From: JAJCYX01 sp965243825
GTDB taxonomy: Bacteria; Chloroflexota; Dehalococcoidia; Lucifugimonadales; Lucifugimonadaceae
Direction of reading: 5' to 3'
Assembly: GCA_965243825.1 (NCBI GenBank)
Contig: CBDEVT010000001.1
Coordinates: 1,240,001-1,304,000, forward strand
DNA length: 64,000 bases
Shown here one piece after another: positions 46,065 through 54,592 of this stretch. Position 1 is the first letter of the stretch, and every line of letters begins with the position of its first letter. The position numbers and the translations under genes were made by a program. Below the pieces are notes generated by a model. That model did no database searches. It was not told where the DNA came from and saw only the letters and a list, made by a program, of their open reading frames with translations.

Positions 46065-46739
46065 CTACTCGGGCTTCTTGAGCCGCATCAGGAAGTGGCG
46101 GCCGCCTCTGGTATACGGCGAGATGTTCTCGTTCATGATGTCCACCAGCGCTTTGGTGGGAATCATGCCTGCCTGGAGCAGAAGTTGAGCTTCAGACTCT
46201 TTCGCCCTGTGGAATGCGAAGGCAAGGCTTGTTACGTCCTGCCCTGCCTCATGCTCCAGACCCCATTCGTTCGCCAGTGACTTGAAAGTGGCGTCCTGGT
46301 CTTCGACCAGGGTACTGACAACGAAGTGTCCTCCAGGTTTGAGAACCCGTTTTACTTCAGCCACGTCGAACAGGTCGGTCGAGATCACAAGATCAAACAT
46401 CCCGTCATCAAACGGCAATTTGTCTACAGGCGCCTCTACAAATGTACACAGGTCAGTGATCTGTTCAATCTGAGCGAGGTCTTTAGCCACGCCCAGAGCG
46501 TCTGTGTCGATGTCATTGCCGTAGACCTTGCACCCGTAGAGAGAAGCCAGCCACCTGGCATTTCCGCCAACCGCGCAAGCCGTATCGAGCACCACGGTGT
46601 CTGCGCCAATCTCGAGCTCTTGCAATACGATCCTGAATATCGTCTGATTCGCACCGACATGCATGAACTCGCCGTAAGAGGCATTGTCCCAGCGTGGGCG
46701 GGCGTCGAACCACTGTTGGAGCCGTTGCGTCTTGTTCAA
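46065..46739 (-). CDS. SAM-dependent methyltransferase
   Basis: 224 residues from a TTG. Class I fold: motif I VVLDTACAVGGNARWL (glycine-poor variant of DxGxGxG), acidic loop YGNDIDTDAL, DGMFDLVISTDLFD (motif IV) and KPGGHFVVS. Methyl acceptor unknown. Confidence 0.83.
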   Translation of the reverse strand: MNKTQRLQQWFDARPRWDNASYGEFMHVGANQTIFRIVLQELEIGADTVVLDTACAVGGNARWLASLYGCKVYGNDIDTDALGVAKDLAQIEQITDLCTFVEAPVDKLPFDDGMFDLVISTDLFDVAEVKRVLKPGGHFVVSTLVEDQDATFKSLANEWGLEHEAGQDVTSLAFAFHRAKESEAQLLLQAGMIPTKALVDIMNENISPYTRGGRHFLMRLKKPE

Positions 46740-46858
46740 TGGCCTGTCTGATCTACTAGTATCTGGTAGTGAAACGAACGTAGTCGGAGCACCTATCTGG
46801 TGTCAGATACGAAGTGTGCCACACGCAAAGCATGAACGGGCCGTGTCTTGACAACAGG

Positions 46859-47251
46859 CTAGAGCGAAGGTTTCCACTTGCCCGGGCACGGCTCGGCTTC
46901 CTGATCGCCTGGCCAAGGCGGCATCGTTGCGATCACGATCTCAAGCGGCTCATGTTCATTGGCCCTGAACTGAAAACAGGCTCCTGTAGGTATTGAGCAC
47001 GAAACACCAGCTTTAAGTTGCAGAACATCCTCGTTGCCATCGAGCGACCGCCAGAGAGTGCCCGAACCCGAGACGCAGTGCCACATCTCTTCGACAGTCC
47101 TGTGACGGACCGGTTTCGTTACCTGTCTCGGAGAGAGCCGACAGTGGACCATGCTGCCTTTTGAGGCATTCGTAGACAGGAGTCGTATCTCCGAGCCATC
47201 TGGGGCAATTACATCGGGTCTCGCAGGAAGAGTTCGGCTCTCAAATTCCAT
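46859..47251 (-). CDS. Cupin-domain protein
   Basis: 130 residues from the ATG at 47251, with CAGGGC upstream; the frame extends 26 codons further and would then overlap the regulator gene's stop. A single cupin barrel: PVRHRTVEEMWHCVSGSG (metal His, Glu, then His) and SIPTGACFQFRANEHEPLEI. Probably a sugar- or small-acid-binding or isomerising cupin. Confidence 0.75.
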   Translation of the reverse strand: MEFESRTLPARPDVIAPDGSEIRLLSTNASKGSMVHCRLSPRQVTKPVRHRTVEEMWHCVSGSGTLWRSLDGNEDVLQLKAGVSCSIPTGACFQFRANEHEPLEIVIATMPPWPGDQEAEPCPGKWKPSL

Positions 47252-47325
47252 AGTGCCCTGAGGATAACGCGAATCATCATCTCGATACGAGGTCCGCGTC
47301 ACGCTGCAGCGCCACTGAAGTGCGT

Positions 47326-48090
47326 TCAATTTCTGAGCCTGACCGTCTCTCTGAGATAAACGAGAGTGGCCATCACTCGTTGATCGGTACGAGGACCGGC
47401 ATCAATACGCATGTCTCGATATAGCGATTCGATCAGGTCTTTCGTCTCGGAGAGAGTGAACGCCATCCTTCGAGCTATTCCGCTATCCGATATTCCAGCG
47501 GCCAGGTACTCAAGCACCATCGTCTGCTCAGAAGTCAACCTTTCGAGCACGGGCAAATTACTGGTGGGGTCTTCACGTTCAAGACCGGGATCTATGACAC
47601 CGGTGCCTCTTTCAGCACTTTCTACTGCCCTCCAGAGCCTCTGAGGCTCCAGTGCAGCTGCTCTACTGATGAACGACCAGCCAGACGCCGTCTTTGACGA
47701 TAGGTACTGAACCACCTCAGGACCGAATCCGTGGGCGAGTACGACTATGCCCAGAGAAGGTCGTGCCGCTTTGAAACGATAGCCAGAGCGCACACCTTCA
47801 GCGTTTGGACCGATCTTGGACTCTATGACCACGACATCGGGCCTCAGTTCCTCGACAGCACGCATGGCTTCTTTGCCCTGGCGTGATTCACCGATTACTC
47901 TGACCTGATCCACCGATGAAAGCGTGGATCGCAGAAGGTCACGGATCAATTCCTGTGAGGCTACGACCAGGACTTCAGTAATGCGTTTTGCAGGACGACC
48001 GTCAAAGTCACGGTCGAAGGGAATGATCTCTGTCAATTCGGTTCCCGGAGCTAGATGAGAGTGACGCGGCGCCCTCGGATGAAACGCCAC
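47326..48090 (-). CDS. LuxR-type regulator with degenerate receiver domain
   Basis: 254 residues from a GTG. The N-terminal domain has the receiver fold (VLVVASQELIRDLLRSTL), but the acidic pair is gone (ASQE instead of xDD) and the phospho-acceptor Asp position reads VVVIESKIG, with Glu. It is therefore a pseudo-receiver that cannot use normal phosphorylation. The C-terminal LuxR helix-turn-helix (LTSEQTMVLEYLAAGISDSGIARRM) keeps the fold. It lies close to the archaellum locus on the same strand but beyond the terminator at 48241. Target genes unknown. Confidence 0.8.
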   Translation of the reverse strand: MAFHPRAPRHSHLAPGTELTEIIPFDRDFDGRPAKRITEVLVVASQELIRDLLRSTLSSVDQVRVIGESRQGKEAMRAVEELRPDVVVIESKIGPNAEGVRSGYRFKAARPSLGIVVLAHGFGPEVVQYLSSKTASGWSFISRAAALEPQRLWRAVESAERGTGVIDPGLEREDPTSNLPVLERLTSEQTMVLEYLAAGISDSGIARRMAFTLSETKDLIESLYRDMRIDAGPRTDQRVMATLVYLRETVRLRN

Positions 48091-48298
48091 ATACCGAATG
48101 ATGAGGTGAGGCTGACCGCAAGGTGCATCTCAGTTGGCTAATGCAGAGATCACCCGAGGTCTCACAAGCGGCGAGCCAATTGAACAGCAGGCATGAATAT
48201 GCGGTTCACAGGCAAAGGGTTTCATAGCTCCTGAAAAGCAAAGAGCCCCGATCGATGATCGGGGCTCTTGTTTAGATTGGCGAAAGCGTATTGAACGT
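48091..48298. other. Intergenic region with terminator, 208 bp
   Basis: Between the pseudo-receiver regulator start and the response-regulator stop. It holds the terminator at 48241-48269 and presumably the promoter of the pseudo-receiver gene; nothing else clear. Confidence 0.5.
48241..48269 (-). terminator. Intrinsic terminator closing the archaellum-regulator locus
   Basis: A perfect 13-bp stem (AAGAGCCCCGATC at 48241-48253 and its complement at 48257-48269) with a 3-base loop, 30 bp past the stop of the response regulator. The minus-strand flank continues as TGCTTTTC, a T-rich tail. Confidence 0.9.
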
Positions 48299-49018
48299 CT
48301 AGATCAGGCCGCGACGCTGCGCTTCTGCAACTGCGTGAGCACGGTTGTTGACGCCCATCAGGTCGAAAACATGCCTGAGTTCACGTTTGACCGTTGCAGG
48401 ACTCAGGAACAGGTCCTCAGCAATGCGCTTGGTCGTCTCGCCACGTGCGACCATCTCAAGTACCTGTGCCTGGCGCTCTGACAGGCCGAGGGCATCGGTC
48501 TTGTTGGACTGGAGCTCACGATAACGGTCGACAAGCAGTGCGTTCAGTGCTGGAGACAGAGGTGCACCACCGTTGGCAGCATCCTGAACTGCACGAAGCA
48601 GTTCATCACCAGTTGAGCGCTTGAGCAGGTAACCGCATGCCCCCGCTTCCAGTGCGTTCGAGAGGTAAGAGTCTCCGAACGAGCTGAGCATAACGATTCT
48701 CAGGTGCGGGTACTTGGCCAGAATCGCCTTGGTGGTCTCGATTCCGTCCATGCCAGGGAGCATTACATCGCAGAGCACAACTTCCGCGAGGCCAAGTGAC
48801 GGTGAGACAAGTGCGTTCTCGCCGCTGTCAGATTCACCGACAACCGTCGCACCCTCTTCGAACTCGAGAAGGCGTCGGGTGCCTTCTCGGACGACCGGGT
48901 GATCCTCAATCAAGAAGACACGTACAGGGCTGTCTTCATCTCGTACTGGAGATTCAACAACCTCGTCAGCCATGTGGCTATCGTATGAATCGAAGTTTTC
49001 TGCGTTTGAAGTAGTCAT
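48299..49018 (-). CDS. NarL/FixJ-family response regulator at the end of the archaellum locus
   Basis: 239 residues. A receiver domain preceded by about 30 polar residues: LIEDHPVVR, Asp in VVLCDVMLPGMDG, SSF (Ser at the Thr position) and Lys in YLLKRS. The LuxR helix-turn-helix C terminus has LSERQAQVLEMVARGETTKRI and SPATVKRELRHVF. It is 29 bp downstream of the hybrid kinase, so it is likely its partner. As the last gene before the terminator it may feed back on archaellum transcription; this is inferred from position. Confidence 0.9.
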   Translation of the reverse strand: MTTSNAENFDSYDSHMADEVVESPVRDEDSPVRVFLIEDHPVVREGTRRLLEFEEGATVVGESDSGENALVSPSLGLAEVVLCDVMLPGMDGIETTKAILAKYPHLRIVMLSSFGDSYLSNALEAGACGYLLKRSTGDELLRAVQDAANGGAPLSPALNALLVDRYRELQSNKTDALGLSERQAQVLEMVARGETTKRIAEDLFLSPATVKRELRHVFDLMGVNNRAHAVAEAQRRGLI

Positions 49019-49047
49019 AAGTTAGGGTCCTCGTGCAGAATTCTCTA

Positions 49048-50667
49048 CTACTTACCTTTGCGAGCAATCCGTGAAATCCCCGCTGCGAGATCGGGCCTTT
49101 TACCTGTTTCGGTCTCGGAACTGCGCCTGTCCTTTAGCGCAGCAAAGTGCTGCATCCCCGCTTTTAGTTCTTCGAGTGAGAACGGCTTGTGCAGCACATC
49201 AACGTCTTCTTCCAGGAAGAACGCTTGAGTACTGGGAGAGACCGTGTCACCAGTTATGAAAAGCACACGCTCGGCCAGTTCAGGCCTCAGTCCTTCAATA
49301 CAGCGAAGCACTTCAGGTCCACCAAGTCCGGGCATCTTCACGTCGAGAAGGATCGCGTCATAGTCGGACATGTTGATCATGCGAAGCGCTTCTGCTCCAT
49401 CTGATGCGCTATCAACTTCGTGGCCCAGACCGGTCAGGACTCTTGAAAGCAAGTCCGTGATCATCGGCTCGTCATCGACTGCCAGAACCTTCAGCATCGA
49501 GTAGCTATGAGGCCTTTGTGGCCTGGCAGGAACCTCCTCTTCTGGCTCCTCGACTTCAACGACCGGGATCTCGACCACGAAAGTCGTACCGCGACGTGAG
49601 TGGCTTTCCACCCTTATCTCCCCACCGTGGTCCTTCACGATTTCCTGGCAGATGTGCAGCCCGAGCCCAGTACCTTTGCCAACCGGCTTCGTGGTGTAGA
49701 ACTGTTCAAATATGTGCGGCAGAACCTCTTCAGGGATACCTGGCCCATCGTCAGTGATGCTGATCCGAATCAGACCGTCAATGGCAACGAGGCCAACGGT
49801 GATGCTTCCCCTACTGGCGTTCTCACCAATTGCATGAATCGCGTTACCGATCAGGTTCAGGAACACCTGCTCCATACGGTGAGCATCCGCTCTGGTAACT
49901 GGAGTATCAGGATCTAGATAGGTAACTACTTCGATGTTGTTGACCCGACATTCGTATTCGCGCAGGTCGAGGACCTTTTGCAAAGAGGCGGCAGCATCGA
50001 ATCGATCTCCGCGTCCTGAATGAGATCGGGCGAACCCGAGTAGATTGTCGACGATATGCCCGGCGCGTTCGGCTTCCTGCGCAATCGATTCCAGGTCTCT
50101 CCGTAGAACAGGGTCAGATGTCTGTTTAAGAGCGAGTTGTGAGAAACCAAGTACGGCTGTGAGCGGGTTGTTCAGTTCGTGCGCTACGCCGGCCGCCATC
50201 TCACCGACTGCCACTAGCCGGCTGTTGGCAACCATTCTGTTTCGCTGGTCTGCCTGCTCCGAGATGTCGTCGACGATCAGCAACATCCGGGTTCCATCGG
50301 AGCCATCTTCAGGGAGGGGCACTGCTGTCACGCGGTACGCCGCGGCCTGTGCGCCACCTTCGTCAGAGATCATCTCAGCTTCACGAGATGTCTCAACGTT
50401 CATAGTCGCCTTGATGAGCGCCCGCAGGCCTGGGGGATCTATGTATCCGGCAAGATCATCTCCAACTGCCGGGGTTCCGAATTTGTGTTCGAACGCCAGG
50501 TTCCAGTAGACCAGCTTTGAGGCGCCATCGATCGCGACCGCGGCCTCACGCACCGATTCTGCAAGTGCAGCAAGCGCTGTACCACCCATTCGATGATCGT
50601 CTGCCTTCTTACCGGTTGACCGACGCCCGGTTGAGCGCAGCTGCCGTGCGGCTACAGAATCACTCAT
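49048..50667 (-). CDS. Hybrid histidine kinase (PAS, HisKA, HATPase, receiver)
   Basis: 539 residues from the ATG at 50667, chosen because AAGGTGG lies just upstream and it overlaps the end of the acidic gene by eight bases (ATGAGTGA). A PAS-like sensor (about 25-140) precedes HisKA with GVAHELNNPLTAV (His163). HATPase_c has NLIGNAIHAIGEN and GKGTGLGLHI. A Pro/Glu linker (EVEEPEEEVPARPQ) leads to a receiver with DDEPMI, Asp in AILLDVKMPGLGG and Lys in HKPFS. No membrane helices, so it senses inside the cell. It could control archaellum synthesis or switching. Confidence 0.9.
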   Translation of the reverse strand: MSDSVAARQLRSTGRRSTGKKADDHRMGGTALAALAESVREAAVAIDGASKLVYWNLAFEHKFGTPAVGDDLAGYIDPPGLRALIKATMNVETSREAEMISDEGGAQAAAYRVTAVPLPEDGSDGTRMLLIVDDISEQADQRNRMVANSRLVAVGEMAAGVAHELNNPLTAVLGFSQLALKQTSDPVLRRDLESIAQEAERAGHIVDNLLGFARSHSGRGDRFDAAASLQKVLDLREYECRVNNIEVVTYLDPDTPVTRADAHRMEQVFLNLIGNAIHAIGENASRGSITVGLVAIDGLIRISITDDGPGIPEEVLPHIFEQFYTTKPVGKGTGLGLHICQEIVKDHGGEIRVESHSRRGTTFVVEIPVVEVEEPEEEVPARPQRPHSYSMLKVLAVDDEPMITDLLSRVLTGLGHEVDSASDGAEALRMINMSDYDAILLDVKMPGLGGPEVLRCIEGLRPELAERVLFITGDTVSPSTQAFFLEEDVDVLHKPFSLEELKAGMQHFAALKDRRSSETETGKRPDLAAGISRIARKGK

Positions 50668-50989
50668 AACCACCTTGCCTGATCTGTAGCTCCTCAAGTA
50701 CAGCCTCAACCTCGGATGTCACTTCGACCATCGTCAGGTGCTCAAGATCTCCAAACGCCTTCAGGCGTTCATCCTCTTCCTGCTCATCGGCGTAGATGTC
50801 GTCCATGATGTCGCCGAGAGCACTACCGCCCTTTTCATCCGCTTCATCCGGCTCATCCTCTTCAGCAAGCTCGTCTTCCAGGATCTCGTCATCGTCCAGG
50901 TCATCCTCATCATCTTCGACGAGGTCAGCGAGATTCACCGCAACTGCGTTGATCTCAGGCTCTTCATTCTGTTTGTCTTCACCAGGCAT
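50660..50989 (-). CDS. Small, highly acidic protein of the archaellum locus
   Basis: 109 residues, ATG preceded by an excellent AGGAGG at six bases. Residues 20-75 are mostly Asp and Glu (for example VEDDEDDLDDDEILEDEL). The C-terminal 35 residues (FGDLEHLTMVEVTSEVEAVLEELQIRQ) look like one amphipathic helix. It lies between arlJ and the hybrid kinase and overlaps the latter. I know no named homolog. It might be a cytosolic adaptor between the motor and the signalling proteins. Confidence 0.75.
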   Translation of the reverse strand: MPGEDKQNEEPEINAVAVNLADLVEDDEDDLDDDEILEDELAEEDEPDEADEKGGSALGDIMDDIYADEQEEDERLKAFGDLEHLTMVEVTSEVEAVLEELQIRQGGYE

Positions 50990-51022
50990 GTTCAGCCTCC
51001 TGTCCGTTTAGTGATCGGTGAG

Positions 51023-52591
51023 CTACGTAGTGGCTGGCTCAGTAATAGTTGAGAAGATCGACTGGGCCATCGGCGGCACGAGGGTCATCATGGCTCCGGA
51101 GATGATCATCATCACGCCAAGCCCCAGCAGGAACCTGAATCGATGCCCACCGGAAGCTGAGTGAGGAGCCAGGGCGTTGGCCACGGTCAGTGAGAGCACA
51201 ACTGAGATGACCAGGATGTTCAAGAACGCGAAATCGACGTTAGCGAACGTGTTAAATCCAGAGACGTTGGCAACATCGGGCACTGATGCACCGGTGGCAC
51301 TGATGTCTGGCGCAGTCTGATCGTTGAGTTCACCGGCAAACAGCTCCATCACGTTCATGATGAAAATGAGCAGTCCGATCATCGCCAGATGGAGCGGAAT
51401 GACCAGGAACGTGAACGTGTTTGCAACAAGCGCTCGCTTCTCTCGAAGCATCGCTATGCTCGATGCGAAGAAGGCTGCGTTCTTTCCCGTTTCGAGTGGG
51501 TTTCCACCGATCGTCAGAGCATCCCAGAAGATGCTCACAGTTCGATCAACTATCTCCGAACCGGCCTCTGTGACCATCCGCTTCCAGGCAAGGTCAGGTG
51601 ACAAAGAGGCCCGAATACGCACATCCAGGCGTCGGAAATAGGGTTCCAGGGAGGCAAGTGAACGGCGGTCGACCTTAGTCAGCGCGTCTCCAACGGTCGA
51701 TCCGATGGCGTCTGTCACACCACCGAGCAGGCGCGTTGAGGTCGCAATATCCGCATCATGTCGAGCTATTCGGCCCTGGTCCCGGTACATGATGAAGCCA
51801 CCAGGTAGCAAGCCGAGACCTGCAACTATTAGCGCTGGGCCAAGCCCGAATCCGATCAACACTAGTGCCCCTAACAGGACACCACCACCACCGAACATGA
51901 CCATAAGGCGCTTAGCACGCACCTGAGGTTCGGCGGTCAGCCCAGCCTTGCGAGAGAAGCCTTCCACGGGTGCTGCAGCATTAAGAATGAAAGCTCCAAC
52001 CGCCATCACGCCAATGGTTGCCATAGCGGTCATCAGAATCATGATCGGCCCAAGGCTCCAGATCATCATCGAGATCATCGTGATGACAACGATCAGGCCG
52101 GCCGAAACTGTCAGAGCGGCATAAGCATCGGTCCATTTACGGAGCGACTCGATCTTCTGTTCGTATTCAGCCTGGTACTGCTCGGCCAGTACGGCAGCTT
52201 CACGAGTAAGGAACTCGGCTTCGTCCTCACCAGAGGCCAGTGAACCGGACATGCGAATAAGAAGTGCCGTCACCTCTTCGATATCGGTACGGTCTGCAAC
52301 CGCTCTGCAGGCTTCTGAATAGTCGTACTTAAGCCTGTTGACGAGGGTATTGATCTCAGCGAAGAACGGTGACGATTCAAGATTCAGCTTCGCCGCGCGT
52401 GTGAACATGACTTCACGTGAAGCCTTTGCTGTGGCCAACGAAGCCATGTAAGAGACATGCGTGAACAGATCGAAACGAAGTTGCTTCTTGTCGATCTGCG
52501 AGGTGCTCTTGATCTCTTCCAGCACCTTGTCTTCGGCTTTGCGCTTTGAAACGGCGCCTAAGCCGAGTCTTGCGAGTACTCCTGTAGCCAT
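51023..52591 (-). CDS. arlJ: Archaellum membrane platform protein ArlJ (FlaJ)
   Basis: 522 residues. Polytopic protein of the GspF/TadC/FlaJ superfamily. After an N-terminal cytosolic region with ISTL-like helices, the archaeal FlaJ signature SGSLASGEDEAEFL is followed by LESLRKWTDAYAAL-like text (here IESLRKWTDAYAAL) and a first helix pair VSAGLIVVITMISMM. Seven or more hydrophobic segments in all, the last two near ILVISVVLSLTVANAL and LLGLGVMMIISGAMM. It anchors the archaellum in the membrane and couples to ArlI. Its ATG overlaps the arlI stop (TAATG), the usual arlIJ arrangement. Confidence 0.94.
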   Translation of the reverse strand: MATGVLARLGLGAVSKRKAEDKVLEEIKSTSQIDKKQLRFDLFTHVSYMASLATAKASREVMFTRAAKLNLESSPFFAEINTLVNRLKYDYSEACRAVADRTDIEEVTALLIRMSGSLASGEDEAEFLTREAAVLAEQYQAEYEQKIESLRKWTDAYAALTVSAGLIVVITMISMMIWSLGPIMILMTAMATIGVMAVGAFILNAAAPVEGFSRKAGLTAEPQVRAKRLMVMFGGGGVLLGALVLIGFGLGPALIVAGLGLLPGGFIMYRDQGRIARHDADIATSTRLLGGVTDAIGSTVGDALTKVDRRSLASLEPYFRRLDVRIRASLSPDLAWKRMVTEAGSEIVDRTVSIFWDALTIGGNPLETGKNAAFFASSIAMLREKRALVANTFTFLVIPLHLAMIGLLIFIMNVMELFAGELNDQTAPDISATGASVPDVANVSGFNTFANVDFAFLNILVISVVLSLTVANALAPHSASGGHRFRFLLGLGVMMIISGAMMTLVPPMAQSIFSTITEPATT

Positions 52592-54552
52592 TAGAAGACA
52601 CCATCCGATGTGGCTTTGGAGATGACGTCGAAAGTCTCGTAGTAATCCTGGATCTCGGAGTTGCAGAGCTTGTCCAGGATCCTGGCTCGACGCTTCACAA
52701 GCGAGTAGATCTGGCGTCGGCGTGCTGGTGGGTAACCACGCGAAGGGGCGATCCGCTGCTCAAGCAGGTACGAGTTGTTCATACCTGTGAACTCGAGGAC
52801 GTCCGTCACAGGGTCCCATTTGAAGACCTCTACGAAGGAGAAGGAGTCGCTTAGCGAGTCGTAGTTGACGATCTCTGAGATCGACGTACACCGTCTACCG
52901 TGCGACCCGTTCGGAAGTCGGACACCTTCCTGGATCACGCAAAGGTTCAGGTTGTCCACGTAGTTCTTGGGAACAAGAATCGGATCACCGACAACACGTT
53001 GGATCAGCTTCTGTACTGAAGCAGCGTGGAATGTGGCCATGACCGGGTGACCGGTCTGCATCGCCTGGAACGCAATCAGGCCTTCCTCACCACGAATCTC
53101 GCCGATGATGATCTCTTCCGGTCTCTGACGCAGTGCTGCTTTCAGGAGATCGAACATGCCGACGCCTGAATCGCCTTCGCCTGGCTTGGCCTTCCGAACT
53201 ACCTCGCGGAGCCAGTTGGGGTGTGGGACCTGCACTTCAGCCGTGTCCTCAATCGACACGATCTTGGCATTCGGCTTAATGAACACGGTTAACGCGTTCA
53301 TCAGCGTCGTCTTACCTGAGGCCGTCTCACCGGAGACGAACATGTTCATGCCGTCTTCAAGACACAGTGAGAGATATGCAGCGGCTTCTGAGGTGATCGA
53401 CTTCCACCTGATCAGGTTCAGGATGGAGATCGGATCTTCTGCGAATTTACGAATCGTGTAGTTCGAACCGGTGAGAGAGACGTCCCGGCCAAAAACGATG
53501 TTGATACGTGAACCATCAGGCAGTGATGCGTCAACAACAGGCTGCCGGAACGTAACCGGTTTTTTCATGCGCTCCGAAAGACGCAACACGTGCTCATCTA
53601 GTTCCGCATCATCCTTGTAGCCGAACGAGCACAACATGGAGCTGAAGACCTTGTGCTCGATATACATGCGGCCGACGCCAGAACACGAGATATCTTCAAT
53701 CCAGTGGTCATTGATAAGCGGTTGCAGAACGCCAACACCGACTTTCTCTTTGACGAGCTGGTACTTGATCCCCTCGACGTCGATCTTGGCCAGCTTCCAC
53801 TTGGCCTGAAGATCGATTTTGGATCCGCTCCCCCTGCCCATCAGCTTGGACAGAAATCCACCCTTCTTCTTCCCTTTGGGCTTTTTCGTCTGAGGCTCCG
53901 CCACGGCCACCGCAGTACCACCGTCCTCGGCGTCACCTGCTCCTACGCCAAGTGAAGCAGCGACTTCTGCTGCTTTCGCGGCGTCGGAGTCCTCATCCTC
54001 AGATTCGGCTGAGCTCTTTTTGTCTTCCTCGTCAGGCTCAGCATCAGGATCTATCACCGGAAGCGCATAGATCTCCTCAAGCTCCATTGAAGGCTGCTCT
54101 CTGAAGAGAGTGTCGAGACACCACTCAAGTACAAGGCCAAGCTGTTCCTCACCTCGAGCTGCTTCCAACTCGTCTGTGTAGTCGAGCATGCCTTCTTCGA
54201 TGTCTGACATGATCTCGCGCACCCTGGGGTGCTCGATCGAAGGCTCGATGGAGATGTAGTGGTCTCGACCTCCCTTGGGATCAGGGAAGACGTGAGCGAA
54301 GATGCCTCCCTTGGCGGTCGGATATATGAAGTTGGGGCTCTCCGCATCACCGTCTGAGCGCTCCAATTCAGGCCTGAACGTGGGCACACCGATTTCGTCC
54401 ATCGGCAGCCGATGGACGTACTTGCGCAGGAACGCGGACTCCGTGACAGCTTCCTTGAGAGGGCTTGGAAGCTGCTGAATGAAGTCACAGACCTCTGGCT
54501 CGTCGCAGGGTTCCGGGTCCTTCAATTCGAATGGTGGCGGAAAGTCGCTCAT
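52591..54552 (-). CDS. arlI: Archaellum motor ATPase ArlI (FlaI)
   Basis: 653 residues, about 100 longer than archaeal ArlI as I recall it. Secretion-superfamily ATPase: Walker A GETASGKTT at residues 408-416, Walker B region EEIIIGEIRGEE (479-490), and the His box GHPVMATFHA. The archaeal-type N-terminal domain is present (LEWCLDTLFREQPSM, then WKLAKIDVEGIKY). Between them, about residues 168-245, is an acidic then Lys/Gly-rich low-complexity insert. It hexamerises to drive assembly and rotation. Follows arlH after 40 bp. Confidence 0.95.
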   Translation of the reverse strand: MSDFPPPFELKDPEPCDEPEVCDFIQQLPSPLKEAVTESAFLRKYVHRLPMDEIGVPTFRPELERSDGDAESPNFIYPTAKGGIFAHVFPDPKGGRDHYISIEPSIEHPRVREIMSDIEEGMLDYTDELEAARGEEQLGLVLEWCLDTLFREQPSMELEEIYALPVIDPDAEPDEEDKKSSAESEDEDSDAAKAAEVAASLGVGAGDAEDGGTAVAVAEPQTKKPKGKKKGGFLSKLMGRGSGSKIDLQAKWKLAKIDVEGIKYQLVKEKVGVGVLQPLINDHWIEDISCSGVGRMYIEHKVFSSMLCSFGYKDDAELDEHVLRLSERMKKPVTFRQPVVDASLPDGSRINIVFGRDVSLTGSNYTIRKFAEDPISILNLIRWKSITSEAAAYLSLCLEDGMNMFVSGETASGKTTLMNALTVFIKPNAKIVSIEDTAEVQVPHPNWLREVVRKAKPGEGDSGVGMFDLLKAALRQRPEEIIIGEIRGEEGLIAFQAMQTGHPVMATFHAASVQKLIQRVVGDPILVPKNYVDNLNLCVIQEGVRLPNGSHGRRCTSISEIVNYDSLSDSFSFVEVFKWDPVTDVLEFTGMNNSYLLEQRIAPSRGYPPARRRQIYSLVKRRARILDKLCNSEIQDYYETFDVISKATSDGVF

Positions 54553-54592
54553 CTATTCCTTCAGGTGTCTGGCTGGTGCCTGGTTCTGATGT

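Noticed and set aside
48132..48150. GTTGGCTAATG resembling the archaellin leader element
   Set aside because: Only about nine bases match, on the opposite orientation, outside a suitable promoter position; likely chance.
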